Below are positions 8,507 to 16,744 of a stretch of DNA of 22,145 nt, piece by piece. A program made the translations under genes and the position numbers. This DNA is from Chrysochromulina tobinii (Eukaryota; Haptophyta; Prymnesiales; Chrysochromulinaceae), in contig JWZX01002996.1 in NCBI GenBank assembly GCA_001275005.1, forward strand, positions 1 to 22,145. The letters run 5' to 3'. Numbering within the stretch: position 1 is the first letter of the stretch; each line of letters begins with the position of its first letter. Below the pieces are notes generated by a model. It did no database searches, was not told the origin of the DNA, and saw only the letters and a program-made list of their open reading frames with translations.

Positions 8507-9859
8507 TCACCCGTGCCCCGAGACTAACGCCTCCAAGTCTTGCAGCGTGCCACCCGCCTGGGCGACAAGGGTATCGAGGCGCGCTCTGAGCGCGGCCTCG
8601 TCCTCGGCCGAAGGCGGCGGCGCCACATGATCACCGATGGCATACTCCGCGGGGCGCAACAATTCTCCCGCGCTCGGGTTGAGCGTGTACCAGCTAGCTA
8701 GCACGAATCGGCTCCCTCGGGTCACCTTGGCCACTCGGTGCAGGTGTTCAAAGCCGGAGGTGAAGAGCACGCAGCGACCCGCGCGAGGCTCGACCACCTC
8801 ATCCTCATGCTCGTCGACGAAGACAAAATCGCCTCCCGCAAAGCCGCGGCCCTGCGTGTTCAAGTACAGCACCGCCGAGTAGTCGTAGCTGCTCATGTTC
8901 GCACGATCGACGTGCGCCACTCCGTAACTGTACGCGTCCGGTTTCGGAGTACTGTCGCCGGGCGGCTGTGTGCGTGTGAGCATTGCGCCCGCCAGATAGA
9001 GAGGCCGCGTCTCGCCAAAGTCGCGTCGGACCGCGCAGAGCACGCGCCAGCAGAGCATGGCCACCAGCCGAACGCCCGCCTCGCCGAGCGTACCGCGTAG
9101 CCCAGCTATTGGAAGAGCGACCACGACCGTCTCGCCGCTCTCCGCGGCTGCCTTGTCCTCCACGTCCATTCCAACGATTGAGGCTCCGATCGCAAGTGCG
9201 CACTCGCGAGGCGTCGCGAGCTCGTCAAGGAGGACGCGCTGTTGCGGGCAGCGCACCGGGCGATCGAGTGCCTCGAGGTCTCCGCCGCTGCCGACCACTG
9301 CGCGGCGCCGCTCGGCACTTAAAGGCTCCTGGCGTGCAGGGGCATGCCACACGTGCCGTAGACCTGCAACGGGGTGTGCCGCCACGGCGATGGCGCGGCG
9401 GACACGTCTGGTGCCCGCACTGCCGCCGAGCCGCTGCTTGACGAGCGTCTCCTGCAGCGAGTGCGACGTGAGCAGGCGGCGTATGCCAGTCCTGTCGTTC
9501 TCTGCTGGAAGATCTTTCTTACGCACGCGTTGAAGCTCTTCGCCGGTCCCTGCCTGCTCCTCGAGTGTCCCGGCGACGGCCGCACTGAGCATCTTGCTCG
9601 CGTGCGTGACGCGACGTCGCAAGAACACGTGCTCCCACGGGAGCAGATCGGCGGCGCAGTCAGCACTGGCGCCTCCGGCAACCACAAAATCTCGTCTGGC
9701 CGCCCGCTCGACGATTTGCACACCGCGATCGCTCGTTGCCGCCCGCGTGGTGCTTGGAGGCGTTCTCGACGCGGGTTCAAACGTCCAGCGCGTCTTCGGA
9801 GAGTCGTGAGCGAGCTCCAGGTGCAACAGGCCGCAAGCATCGACCGCGACGACCGCCAT
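8507..9859 (-). CDS. 2-oxoglutarate/Fe(II) oxygenase, prolyl 4-hydroxylase type (OGFOD3-like)
   Basis: The C-terminal 200 residues form a P4H-type dioxygenase domain, which uses iron, O2 and 2-oxoglutarate to hydroxylate a side chain, usually proline. Numbered from the ATG at 9859 (450 aa), the iron ligands are His316 and Asp318 in VAHVDRAN and His374 in FEHLHRV. Arg384 in RGSRFVLASW would bind 2-oxoglutarate. The core SAVLYLNTQGRGFAGGDFVF matches the family. It resembles the PKHD-domain proteins of the OGFOD3 group. The first ~210 residues are Arg/Ala-rich and unrecognised, without a signal peptide or clear membrane segment. An upstream in-frame ATG at 9925 would encode YRYRYR from the GGTACC repeat; I prefer 9859 because that repeat is untranslated before the other genes. 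Confidence 0.82.
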   Translation of the reverse strand: MAVVAVDACGLLHLELAHDSPKTRWTFEPASRTPPSTTRAATSDRGVQIVERAARRDFVVAGGASADCAADLLPWEHVFLRRRVTHASKMLSAAVAGTLEEQAGTGEELQRVRKKDLPAENDRTGIRRLLTSHSLQETLVKQRLGGSAGTRRVRRAIAVAAHPVAGLRHVWHAPARQEPLSAERRRAVVGSGGDLEALDRPVRCPQQRVLLDELATPRECALAIGASIVGMDVEDKAAAESGETVVVALPIAGLRGTLGEAGVRLVAMLCWRVLCAVRRDFGETRPLYLAGAMLTRTQPPGDSTPKPDAYSYGVAHVDRANMSSYDYSAVLYLNTQGRGFAGGDFVFVDEHEDEVVEPRAGRCVLFTSGFEHLHRVAKVTRGSRFVLASWYTLNPSAGELLRPAEYAIGDHVAPPPSAEDEAALRARLDTLVAQAGGTLQDLEALVSGHG

Positions 9860-9860
9860 C

Positions 9861-9957
9861 GCGAATTTAGTGCCCAACTTGGCGCGTTTGCACAACTCAG
9901 TACGGTACCGGTACCGGTACAGCATCACGCGAAATTAGTGCCCAACTTGGCGCGTTG
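9861..9957 (-). promoter_or_regulatory. Duplicated promoter block with TTGGCGCG boxes before the oxygenase gene
   Basis: A block of about 29 bp, containing TTAGTGCCCAACTTGGCGCG, occurs at 9861-9889 and again at 9929-9957. The second copy has one changed base in the A/T stretch. A GGTACC/ACCGGT cluster (9903-9920) lies between them. TTGGCGCG resembles E2F-type sites, which are often found before cell-cycle genes. The repetition is certain; the binding role is inferred. Confidence 0.5.
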
Positions 9958-10025
9958 CAAACACCGGGGGGAGCCACTGATACAATTGTACTGTACCGTA
10001 TCGGCACCTCACACCCAACGCATCC

Positions 10026-11135
10026 TTACAGTGCAAGAGGAAATGTCGCCAATTCACACAGGACCACCTCCACCAGTCCATCGCCATGGCGGCGTATCTG
10101 CTCGACCTCAAAACGCATCGCAGGAAGCAGCAGCACCTCTTGCTCGTCCGGAAAGGCTGAGTACTTGCTTATGTCTGCAGCAGCGCAGTGAGATGGGTCG
10201 CGCTTGATGACGAAGAGGAGGCGAGTGGCGGGCGCAGCTGGGCTACCGGCGAAGCTGAGCGCCACCTGCCGATCGCGACTGGTCGAAGTGAATGAGTCCC
10301 ACTGCACTGGCGTGCCTTCGAGCTTCGCCTGCTCATACAGGGCCACGTCATCGCATCGCAGCCCGCGGTACACCTTCGAGGCGCCATGTGGCGTCCACAG
10401 CAGCCGCACGGCAGAGACGAGTTCAATGACCAACTCGCGCACGTCGTCGTCGGGAAGGTCAACGCCCTGACTTCTCGCCAGGGCGTTGTTGATTCGGGCA
10501 TGTGAGGACGTATCCCCTGACCGCGTGTACCGGTGGAGAGCGTTGCGTAAGGCCCTTGAGTGCAGGCCATCCACGCACGCGGATCCCTCAAGTCCACGGA
10601 CCTTGAAGAGGCCGCGCCAGACGCACCGCATGATGGAGGGATCCCCGTTGGCGAGAGCTGTGTACTGGTCGATTTGGGGCGGTGGTTCCGCACCGAGGCG
10701 GCAGGTGTACCCGACCTGGTGCGGGTTTGGAAAGCGACGATTTTGGCGGACGCCATCGTGCTGAGTGCCAGCCGCACGTCGAACGCTGCTGTGCTGCACC
10801 TGGACGCGGCTGCTAGTGGTCTTGTGCACCGTCACCAGACGCTGCTTTGAGATGCCGCGGCTCGCCTGATTGAGTGGCTGCACTTTGATTGCCCGCCCAA
10901 GTTGCGCCTGGCCCGCACGCGTTCCATTTCCCGGCTGGCCCGAACCTGTTCGATTGCCTTGCTGGATGGTAACAACACGCTCAGGAAGGGCGGCCAGAAT
11001 GCGTGGTCTAACAACACGCTTAGGTGTGGCACCTACGACGCGTTCTTTGACAGCACGCTCTTGCACGACGGTCACGGCACGTTCGTTCATGCCCACTTGC
11101 TGCGCGGCCTCAGTAAGGAAGCTGTCCCAGTCCAT
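10026..11135 (-). CDS. Mono-ADP-ribosyltransferase of the R-S-E class
   Basis: The product is predicted to transfer ADP-ribose from NAD+ to a protein residue; an EQE pair of glutamates usually goes with arginine as target. Numbered from the ATG at 11135 (369 aa), the three signature elements appear in order: Arg257 in VYRGLR, the STS motif at 284-286 in WDSFTSTSRD, and Glu331/Glu333 in FPDEQEVLLLP. A helical lead-in (about 195-225) carries ALRNALHRY, typical of the fold. The N-terminal ~150 residues are basic and contain degenerate ERAV/ERVV/KRVV repeats with no known domain. There is no signal peptide if the start is 11135; the frame extends to 11252 but without a better start. It stands alone, with no immunity or secretion gene beside it, so an endogenous signalling or defence role is more likely than a toxin role. 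Confidence 0.82.
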   Translation of the reverse strand: MDWDSFLTEAAQQVGMNERAVTVVQERAVKERVVGATPKRVVRPRILAALPERVVTIQQGNRTGSGQPGNGTRAGQAQLGRAIKVQPLNQASRGISKQRLVTVHKTTSSRVQVQHSSVRRAAGTQHDGVRQNRRFPNPHQVGYTCRLGAEPPPQIDQYTALANGDPSIMRCVWRGLFKVRGLEGSACVDGLHSRALRNALHRYTRSGDTSSHARINNALARSQGVDLPDDDVRELVIELVSAVRLLWTPHGASKVYRGLRCDDVALYEQAKLEGTPVQWDSFTSTSRDRQVALSFAGSPAAPATRLLFVIKRDPSHCAAADISKYSAFPDEQEVLLLPAMRFEVEQIRRHGDGLVEVVLCELATFPLAL

Positions 11136-11824
11136 GGCAGATAAACTCACTCTCTCGTGCGAAGCACAACACCTTGCACAGGCCGCGTGGAGAGGAGAGA
11201 GGGCCGAATCAAAAAAGGCAAAAACCGCGCGTGCGTGCGTGCACCCGAGCAAACACCATGGGTGCTGTGAAGCGTCAGTGAGCGAGCCTCATATGTACAC
11301 TAGTCGGCTCTGAAACGTCTGACTGTTTCTCTAGGCGCGTTTTTTGTCCGTTAGGGTTTTTGGATGGTTCGCTGGTCATGGGACGATGGGCCGTTCCGAG
11401 CTCCCTTTAACTCGGTCACGTATAATCACGTGAAGAGACTTGCTGACGCTGATTTCCTCTAGTGAATTACCACTATAAACCTGATGCCTTAGCGCGAAAA
11501 CGCGACGCTGCACCACATCCTAACCACAGTGGGTTAATTCGACGACGATCTGCTCGACGATCCGCTGCAGATAGCTTGGAATGATTTCTTGCATGATTTC
11601 TGTCCAACCTTTTTTTTTTGGAGCCGTGCATGCGCATCTCGCCGTTCAGGGCGTCGTGTGAGTGATGAGCATGGCTATGAGGCATGTGGCCCTTCAAACT
11701 GCCGCCCAAGCATCCGACCACCCTGGCGACCTGCTCCTCTATGAAGCTTGATGCGTTCGAACTGTCGCCACAGCCACAGCACTCCAAGAGCACCCTGGCC
11801 ATGTGTGCAAAGCCCTCGGCATCG
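11136..11824. other. Gap between the ART gene start and the glycosyltransferase stop
   Basis: This stretch holds the ART promoter (right of 11135) and the 3' flank of the glycosyltransferase. It includes a CACGTG palindrome near 11428 and a run of ten T at 11611-11620. A minus-strand open frame (about 11473-11949) has GC-rich third positions in its first half (11640-11830) and a His-rich segment. It could be a 3' exon of the glycosyltransferase or a chance frame; I cannot decide. Confidence 0.4.
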
Positions 11825-13063
11825 TCAATGGTCGGTCTCGTCAGTCTCGTCAATCTCGTCGATTGGCTTCCCTCGGTGTCGTCGCCTTTCCGGTTGTCTC
11901 GCGGAGAGGCCACAGAACGTTTGGTCGAGCGCATCGCGACAAGTGGCACATGTCAACTGGCGCGCGACGAATGGCGCAGACTGGCGAGGCTGACGAGACC
12001 CGGAGTGAGGTGCAGCGAGCAACATGTGCGTGGTTGCTATGACCGCTTTGAAGTCCTCCTGGTTGCCGTGCATCAGATTGCAGCCGAGGTTCGGCACACG
12101 ACGATTTGTAACCTTGTGCGGCAGAGGGCACTTGTCCTGGTGGCGCAGGAAGAGCTCACGGTCTTGGTTGAAAAAGAGGTGCGAAAGCTGCCGATTCCAG
12201 CCGCAGGGGAGGATTCGAAAGAGCGCCGGGTCGCGCTCGAATACGGCGGTGTAGAAGAGTTGGTCGCCGAGCCAATAGAAGTCGCCACATTCCCCCTTCG
12301 CGCATGCGTGAAGGTGGCCCTCGTAGCGTGGGCTGCGCATGCGCTCAAGGTGCAGCAGCTGCACGCCCCCGTTGAAGCTGAACCCGGATCGGAATGTGCG
12401 AAAGCGAGAGCTGCCCGACGGATCTGCCGATGGCTGCTGTTCTATAGCCAGCCCAACAGCCGCACCATTTGAGAAGGTGTCAAACTCGCGCCAAAGCAGC
12501 GCGAGGTCGCTACCTTCGGCGAGCATGACGTCGGTGTCCAGCACAATCACACGCTCGAGACCGCGTGGCAGCACACGGTGGAGCAAGGGCTTGTACATGT
12601 ACGTAGCGGCCCACGGTGCAGCAGGTCGATGATCTGGCTGGGCCGCCAGCCGAGCAAGGTCGGAGTGCAAGGCTTGGAACTCGGGTGGAAGGCTGCTGGT
12701 CAGGTATTGCGACCAGTCACCTTGTAGTGTGCGTCTTTCGTCGGTCACAATGTGGACACGGACCGGGAGGCTGCTTGATGCGCGAATGTGACGCACCATG
12801 AGATCCATTTGCTGCCCAAAGTGAGGTCCCTTTGACATTCCAACTGCAAGCAGCACGACATGCATTAGGGCGTCGTGCGGTGGACTTCGTTCACTCTCGC
12901 GGCGGTTGCTCGGTACCGCCTCTTGAAGAAAAAAGCAGGCAACGGCAAGCATCATGCCTAACAACATGGAAGCAGCGAGCATCGCAATCACCCAGGCCAA
13001 CGAGACTATGAACTGGTAATTGTCACCTGGATAGCCTATCGCCTCCATCACGGTTCTCTCCAT
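11825..13063 (-). CDS. Type II membrane glycosyltransferase, GT8/LARGE-like
   Basis: A Golgi-type enzyme of 412 residues from the ATG at 13063. A short cytosolic tail is followed by one hydrophobic segment (about 18-46) and a lumenal catalytic domain. Seen in it are HVVLLAVGM, the metal-binding DxD in RVIVLDTDVM (DTD at 176-178), LALLWREF, the acceptor-site GFSFNGGVQLLHL, YWLGDQLFYTAVF, LPCGWNRQLS and a late NLMHGN. This order matches family GT8, and LPCxWNxQLS resembles LARGE and xylosyltransferase relatives. The donor sugar cannot be read from sequence. The last ~60 residues end in a DEIDETDETDH repeat and look less like protein, so the true C-terminus may be spliced differently. It is divergent from the small gene at 13314. 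Confidence 0.82.
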   Translation of the reverse strand: MERTVMEAIGYPGDNYQFIVSLAWVIAMLAASMLLGMMLAVACFFLQEAVPSNRRESERSPPHDALMHVVLLAVGMSKGPHFGQQMDLMVRHIRASSSLPVRVHIVTDERRTLQGDWSQYLTSSLPPEFQALHSDLARLAAQPDHRPAAPWAATYMYKPLLHRVLPRGLERVIVLDTDVMLAEGSDLALLWREFDTFSNGAAVGLAIEQQPSADPSGSSRFRTFRSGFSFNGGVQLLHLERMRSPRYEGHLHACAKGECGDFYWLGDQLFYTAVFERDPALFRILPCGWNRQLSHLFFNQDRELFLRHQDKCPLPHKVTNRRVPNLGCNLMHGNQEDFKAVIATTHMLLAAPHSGSRQPRQSAPFVARQLTCATCRDALDQTFCGLSARQPERRRHRGKPIDEIDETDETDH

Positions 13064-13313
13064 CGTGACTCGAGACTCGAGAGAGCGCCCACAAGCATAC
13101 GACGGAGTACTCAAGAATCCATTTCCATTTGTGGACAAATCCCTGCGAAAAGGTCAGTACGGGCACGACACACGGATGTGACTCGGCCACTTCCACACGA
13201 AACATGGCCGACGGGCAAATGAATTCGCTTCCTGAACATAAATTTCCCCAAACCACACGACGAGAGAGCGCCACACACACAGACGCACCCCGCGTCGCGT
13301 TCCGCGCCGCTTC
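13064..13313. promoter_or_regulatory. Shared upstream region of the glycosyltransferase and the small secreted protein
   Basis: 250 bp separate two divergent ATGs. The region contains ACGACACACGGATGTG and CGACGAGAGAGCGCCACACA stretches but no clear core promoter box. The assignment rests on gene arrangement. Confidence 0.4.
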
Positions 13314-13763
13314 ATGCTGCTTCTGCTCGCTGCTCTCATTCCGATCACGGATAGCGTTCTTCTGTCGCGTGGTCAAGTACTTCTTCGTCTGGTAGCAGGA
13401 CCGACGGCTACAATATTGACTTCTCAGCGGGCTGCGGCGTCCACCCGGGAGACCTTGTTTGGCACAGGCTCAGCGGAGCGCTGTGAGAACGGCGAGGGTG
13501 AGGCATGCTCGCGGCTCGCTGACGGCAACGATTACATCATGAAGCTCCAGGCTAGGAGTAGAGCCAACAAGGAAAAGAACGCAAGGGAGCTCTACGAGAA
13601 GACTGTGCGTCAGCTTGGCTATTCGGACTTTATGGACCAGCTCAACCTTAATTTGGTACTGCTCTCCAATGGCTCATATGCGGTGCTGACCCCGGAAGTG
13701 TACGCTGAGAAGCGAAAGGCTGGCAAGATTAAGCCCGGCTCGGTGGACAAGCTCTTGGATTGA
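13314..13763 (+). CDS. Small secretory or plastid-directed protein of unknown function, 149 aa
   Basis: I do not recognise a named family. The first ~16 residues (MLLLLAALIPITDSVLL) form a signal peptide. The next ~35 residues are rich in Ser, Thr, Arg and Ala with few acids, as in the bipartite plastid leaders of algae with secondary plastids, although no clear Phe cleavage motif is visible. The mature part has NDYIMKLQARSRANKEKNARELYEK-type charged helix (residues about 74-98), followed by a compact segment ending KIKPGSVDKLLD. There is no second membrane span. The start ATG is the first in frame, just after the divergent glycosyltransferase promoter. Thylakoid lumen, stroma or secreted location are all possible. 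Confidence 0.7.
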   Translation: MLLLLAALIPITDSVLLSRGQVLLRLVAGPTATILTSQRAAASTRETLFGTGSAERCENGEGEACSRLADGNDYIMKLQARSRANKEKNARELYEKTVRQLGYSDFMDQLNLNLVLLSNGSYAVLTPEVYAEKRKAGKIKPGSVDKLLD

Positions 13764-14007
13764 TTGAGGTGGCGAGCGCCTGCCCGATGGTGACGGCACA
13801 CTAGTAATGATAAGAGGACCGAGGAGTACTTCCTCAAAGGGACGAACCGAACCCACACGCACATGCCATGTTTGAATAGGTGGACCAGAGATTTTACCAC
13901 GCTCGGCTCGTGTATGCGCTACATATTCAGGAGTATGCATGAATTAAGCAATTGGCGGCCGTGGTGGGTGCTTTTTGCTCAACGCCGTCCGCCGCGCAGG
14001 GCCCCCT
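13764..14007. other. Convergent 3' gap
   Basis: 244 bp between the stop of the small secreted protein and the stop of the METTL25-like gene. It holds both 3' ends; I see no other feature in it. Confidence 0.4.
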
Positions 14008-15760
14008 TTATTGGACCAAGAAATCGGCGGGCATTCTCTTGCGGGCGACGATGGCGACGTTGCGGACCGAGCGCTCTGGCTTAAACACGGGCACCGCACG
14101 TATGTCCTCGCACACACCGCTCTCGTGCAGGAATAGGACGTGGTCGACCAGGAGTAACGACTCCACCAGTGGTGCCAGCGCAGCCTGCAGTGCCGCGATG
14201 GCTGCCACGCGGCGAGCAGCGTTCACGACCCCATCGGTGCATCTCGTCTCTGCCGTAGCGAGACAATTCTGAGCGGTCCAACTTCGTTGGCAGCCCAGCT
14301 TGTGCGAGGGCCCCTTCGACGAACGCGACAAACTCCGATCGTCCAGTGGAGGCCGTCTCGTCCTGGCCTTGATCCTGTGCCTGCTGCCTCGCCCGCAGGT
14401 GATGATGCTTCCGAGCCCCACCGGTAGACACCCGAGTGCCAGCGGGCACAAGATCTGCATAGCGGTCGCGTACCAGAGCAGCAAATAGGCAGTTCCACAG
14501 CTGCCTGAGCACAGCAGCAGGCGGCGCAGCGCCATCCGCCGTGGCAGATGCATCATCAAGCCAAGCCGTTGGCAAGGCCGCCGCCTCGCGCAGTGTGGCG
14601 GTCATGCGAGCGTCGCGCGACAGGACGAGACCGGTCGCACGCACCGTGTCGGAGAGCGGGAAGCCCGCCGTCGTTGCAGCGGCGAGGGCCACCGACGGCA
14701 CTCTCGCTGTCCTGGGCCTGATCTCGGGCATTTGGGCCGTCCTGGGCCTGATCTCGGGCATTTGGGCCGTCCTGGGCCTGATCTCGGGCATTTGGGCCGT
14801 CCTGGGCCTGATCTCGGGCATTTGGGCCGTCCTGGGCCTGATCTCGGGCATTTGGGCCGTCCCAGGCGAGGACAGGGCAGCCTCTACCGTCGGAGACGTC
14901 CCACATGGCTGGCAAACGGCCCGCATTGCCCAGTGCTCGGCGCCGCACGGATCCGAGTCCACAGTCAGCAGATTGTAGCAGCACGGTACCAGCACGAGGG
15001 CCGCGACGCTGGGTGCCAGTGCAAAGCAGCGCGTGATGGTTGGGCTCAGGTCGCCACATGCATGCAACGCGCAGAGCACGACGCCCGAGCTGGCGGCGGC
15101 ACCACCAGCCGCAGGCCAAGCCTCCGAACAAATCCTGTCGACAATCGCCGGCGCGTGCTCATCCGGTACGATGGTACGTTGCCAAATGCGCACATGACCA
15201 CCTTCGGCAGAGCGGGATGCCAATGCGGCAGCAGTCGCTGCCACATCTTCTTGGGTTTCCAGACCCACAACATCAAGCCCGCAAAGAGCGCTCAGGTGTG
15301 AAGCGAGGCTGCCCTTGCCACACCCAATGTCGATCGCACGCGAACAATCGCATGCCACTGCCACGGCCGCAATCAGCGCCGAAAGCTTCTCGACCTCGTG
15401 CGATTTCTTGGCCCGCTTTGCCGCCTTGGTGTATGACTTCATGGCACCGATGGATGCAGAGTCCGAAACCTCCTCTTCGTCGGATGGCTGGCGGTGTATT
15501 GCAAGGTGTCTATGCAGCGCGATGAAGTGCGCCAAAGATGGCGGTGGATCGCCGCAGCGAGTTGGCAACGGGTCTATGTGGAGCCGTCCGAGCTCTGTGA
15601 AAGTCAGCTTCTCGAGGTAGCTCTGCCAATCTCCAGGCACGCTACGCCAGACATCGCATACGAGCAGATCCTGGCTATGCAAAAGAAGGTAGGACGATGC
15701 GTGAATGTGTGCCGCGAGCCCACGAGCTCGTTGAGCCCAAGCAGAAAAATCGTCGGACAT
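14008..15760 (-). CDS. METTL25: METTL25/RRNAD1-like methyltransferase, with a frame change near the C-terminus
   Basis: A SAM-dependent methyltransferase-like protein of the Methyltransf_32 type. The N-terminus has the family's W..VPGDWQSYLEKLTFTEL segment. KKSHEVEKLSALI is followed by the SAM loop DIGCGKGSLASHL, DVVGLE, the ALHACGDLSP motif and VPCCYNLL. Five copies of a 10-residue repeat (TAQMPEIRPR) follow, then the C-terminal region. The main frame runs to a stop at 14081, but its last ~50 residues are not family-like. The expected C-terminus (LAPLVESLLLVDHVLFL... PERSVRNVAIVARKR) lies in the +1 frame and ends at 14008. The change falls near 14200-14240, by a GGGG run at 14229-14232. It may be a sequence error, a real mutation, a tiny intron or recoding. 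Substrate is unknown. Confidence 0.82.
14709..14858 (-). repeat. Five perfect 30-bp tandem repeats coding TAQMPEIRPR
   Basis: The copies start at 14709, 14739, 14769, 14799 and 14829 and are identical at the DNA level. Each adds ten residues in frame to the METTL25-like protein, between the PCCYNLL motif and the C-terminal region. Perfect identity points to recent expansion and probable length variation between strains. Confidence 0.95.
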
Positions 15761-16002
15761 GATGCGGTTGCGCGTCCGAAGACACAGGCCCGCGCGCCGC
15801 GCGAGAAAAAGAGAGGAGGAAGAATTGTGTGTGTGAACATCAACGATGTGGACTTAATGAGTTTGATATGTCACGTGTGTGAATGAGCCGTGTTGTGTAT
15901 GAATGAGCCCAGAAATCTTTCGACATTTCACAGCGCGTTCAACGCAGCGTGGTACCGGGTACCGGGAGCGTCCGCGTGTCCTGTGTGTCCCGTGTGTTAG
16001 AA

Positions 16003-16046
16003 GTCACACAGACACACATTCACATTCACACACACACATTCACACC
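16003..16046. repeat. CA-rich microsatellite
   Basis: An imperfect run of CACACA with ATTCACA interruptions. It lies within the divergent promoter region between the METTL25-like and BAP31-like genes. Confidence 0.8.
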
Positions 16047-16182
16047 ATGGCGGGTACCGCGCGGGGGCGGTTTAGAAGGGCGACATGCCCATGGTGAGCT
16101 TGAAGCTCATGGCGGGGGCGGCGAGGAGTATGGTAGTTGCGTCCGCGAGAACGTGGTGTCCCGGCTCCCCCCGGTGTCTTTT

Positions 16183-16253
16183 TACCGGTACCGGGTACCC
16201 GGTACCGCGGTACCCTTACCGGGTACCGGGTACCGTATACCGGTACCCGGTAT
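16183..16253. repeat. Cluster of GGTACC/ACCGGT palindromes
   Basis: About 70 bp made almost wholly of GGTACC, ACCGGT and GGGTACCC units. It is highly self-complementary on both strands and ends 30 bp before the BAP31-like ATG. Similar shorter clusters are at 9903-9920, 15951-15966, 17112-17129 and 17539-17590. Confidence 0.9.
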
Positions 16254-16282
16254 CTCTCTATTCGGAGCGGCGGCGCGAAACA

Positions 16283-16744
16283 ATGGAGCCCGGTTGGTTC
16301 GTGCTGCTCGTGTTCATGTTGGTGGAGGTGCTGCTCGTTCTTCTGCTCGTGATGCCCATGCCCAACAACGCAGTGCGTGGCGCCGTGGTCAATTTGGTCT
16401 CATCGCTTTGGGACCAGTCGGGGCTCCGCTATACCTTTTACATCTTCTTGGCTGCGGATGTTTTCTACTTTTGGTACGTATGCGACGCTCTCTTACACCC
16501 GCTCTACGATTTTGGATTAATCATGCCCTTTGAGGTGGTGAGTTGCGAAATCAAGGCTGGCATGTATCAGGCCGAGAGGAATGCTTACATCACCGGGTTC
16601 TCGCTGTTCCTCTTCCTGATCTTGCATCGCCTCATTGACATCCAGAAAAGATTGCACATGTCACGAGAGGCAGCCAAAAGCGCCGGAGCTCCAGTGCCGA
16701 TGGGCCAGCCTGTCGATCCTGGCGGAAAGTTCCATTATCAGTGA
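16283..16744 (+). CDS. BCAP31: BAP31-like ER membrane protein, short form
   Basis: An ER membrane protein; in animals and yeast BAP31/Yet proteins act as cargo receptors and quality-control factors. The 153-residue product has three membrane segments (about 5-26, 48-68 and 104-118). The diagnostic stretch YQAERNAYITGFSLFLFLIL after an amphipathic loop matches the BAP29/BAP31 transmembrane domain (animal form: RNLYIAGFSLLLSFLL). The ATG at 16283 begins directly before the first membrane segment. The long cytosolic coiled coil and C-terminal KKxx retrieval signal of animal BAP31 are missing; the protein ends about 35 residues after the third segment. This is either a short form typical of the lineage or a gene that continues in an unrecognised exon. 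Confidence 0.82.
   Translation: MEPGWFVLLVFMLVEVLLVLLLVMPMPNNAVRGAVVNLVSSLWDQSGLRYTFYIFLAADVFYFWYVCDALLHPLYDFGLIMPFEVVSCEIKAGMYQAERNAYITGFSLFLFLILHRLIDIQKRLHMSREAAKSAGAPVPMGQPVDPGGKFHYQ

Larger units (their letters stand above)
15761..16282. promoter_or_regulatory. Divergent upstream region of the METTL25-like and BAP31-like genes
   Basis: 522 bp between two divergent start codons. It holds two copies of TGAATGAGCC (about 15880-15910), a CA-rich microsatellite (16003-16046), and GGTACC/ACCGGT palindrome clusters at 15951-15966 and 16183-16253. An ATG at 16085 is in frame with the BAP31 gene, but the sequence between it and 16283 translates into repeat-derived residues and is probably 5' UTR. 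Confidence 0.5.

Noticed and set aside
10026-11135. Bacterial-type exported toxin
   Set aside because: No export signal, no partner genes, and a eukaryotic genome context; only the ART fold is shared.
11350-11360. TTAGGGTTTT, telomere-like
   Set aside because: A single copy, no array.
11684-12472. 262-codon plus-strand frame
   Set aside because: Antisense to the glycosyltransferase, which has the clear DxD and NGG motifs.
16085-16282. Upstream in-frame extension of the BAP31-like gene from the ATG at 16085
   Set aside because: It would translate the GGTACC repeat into Tyr/Arg/Pro/Val residues; the membrane domain begins right after the ATG at 16283.
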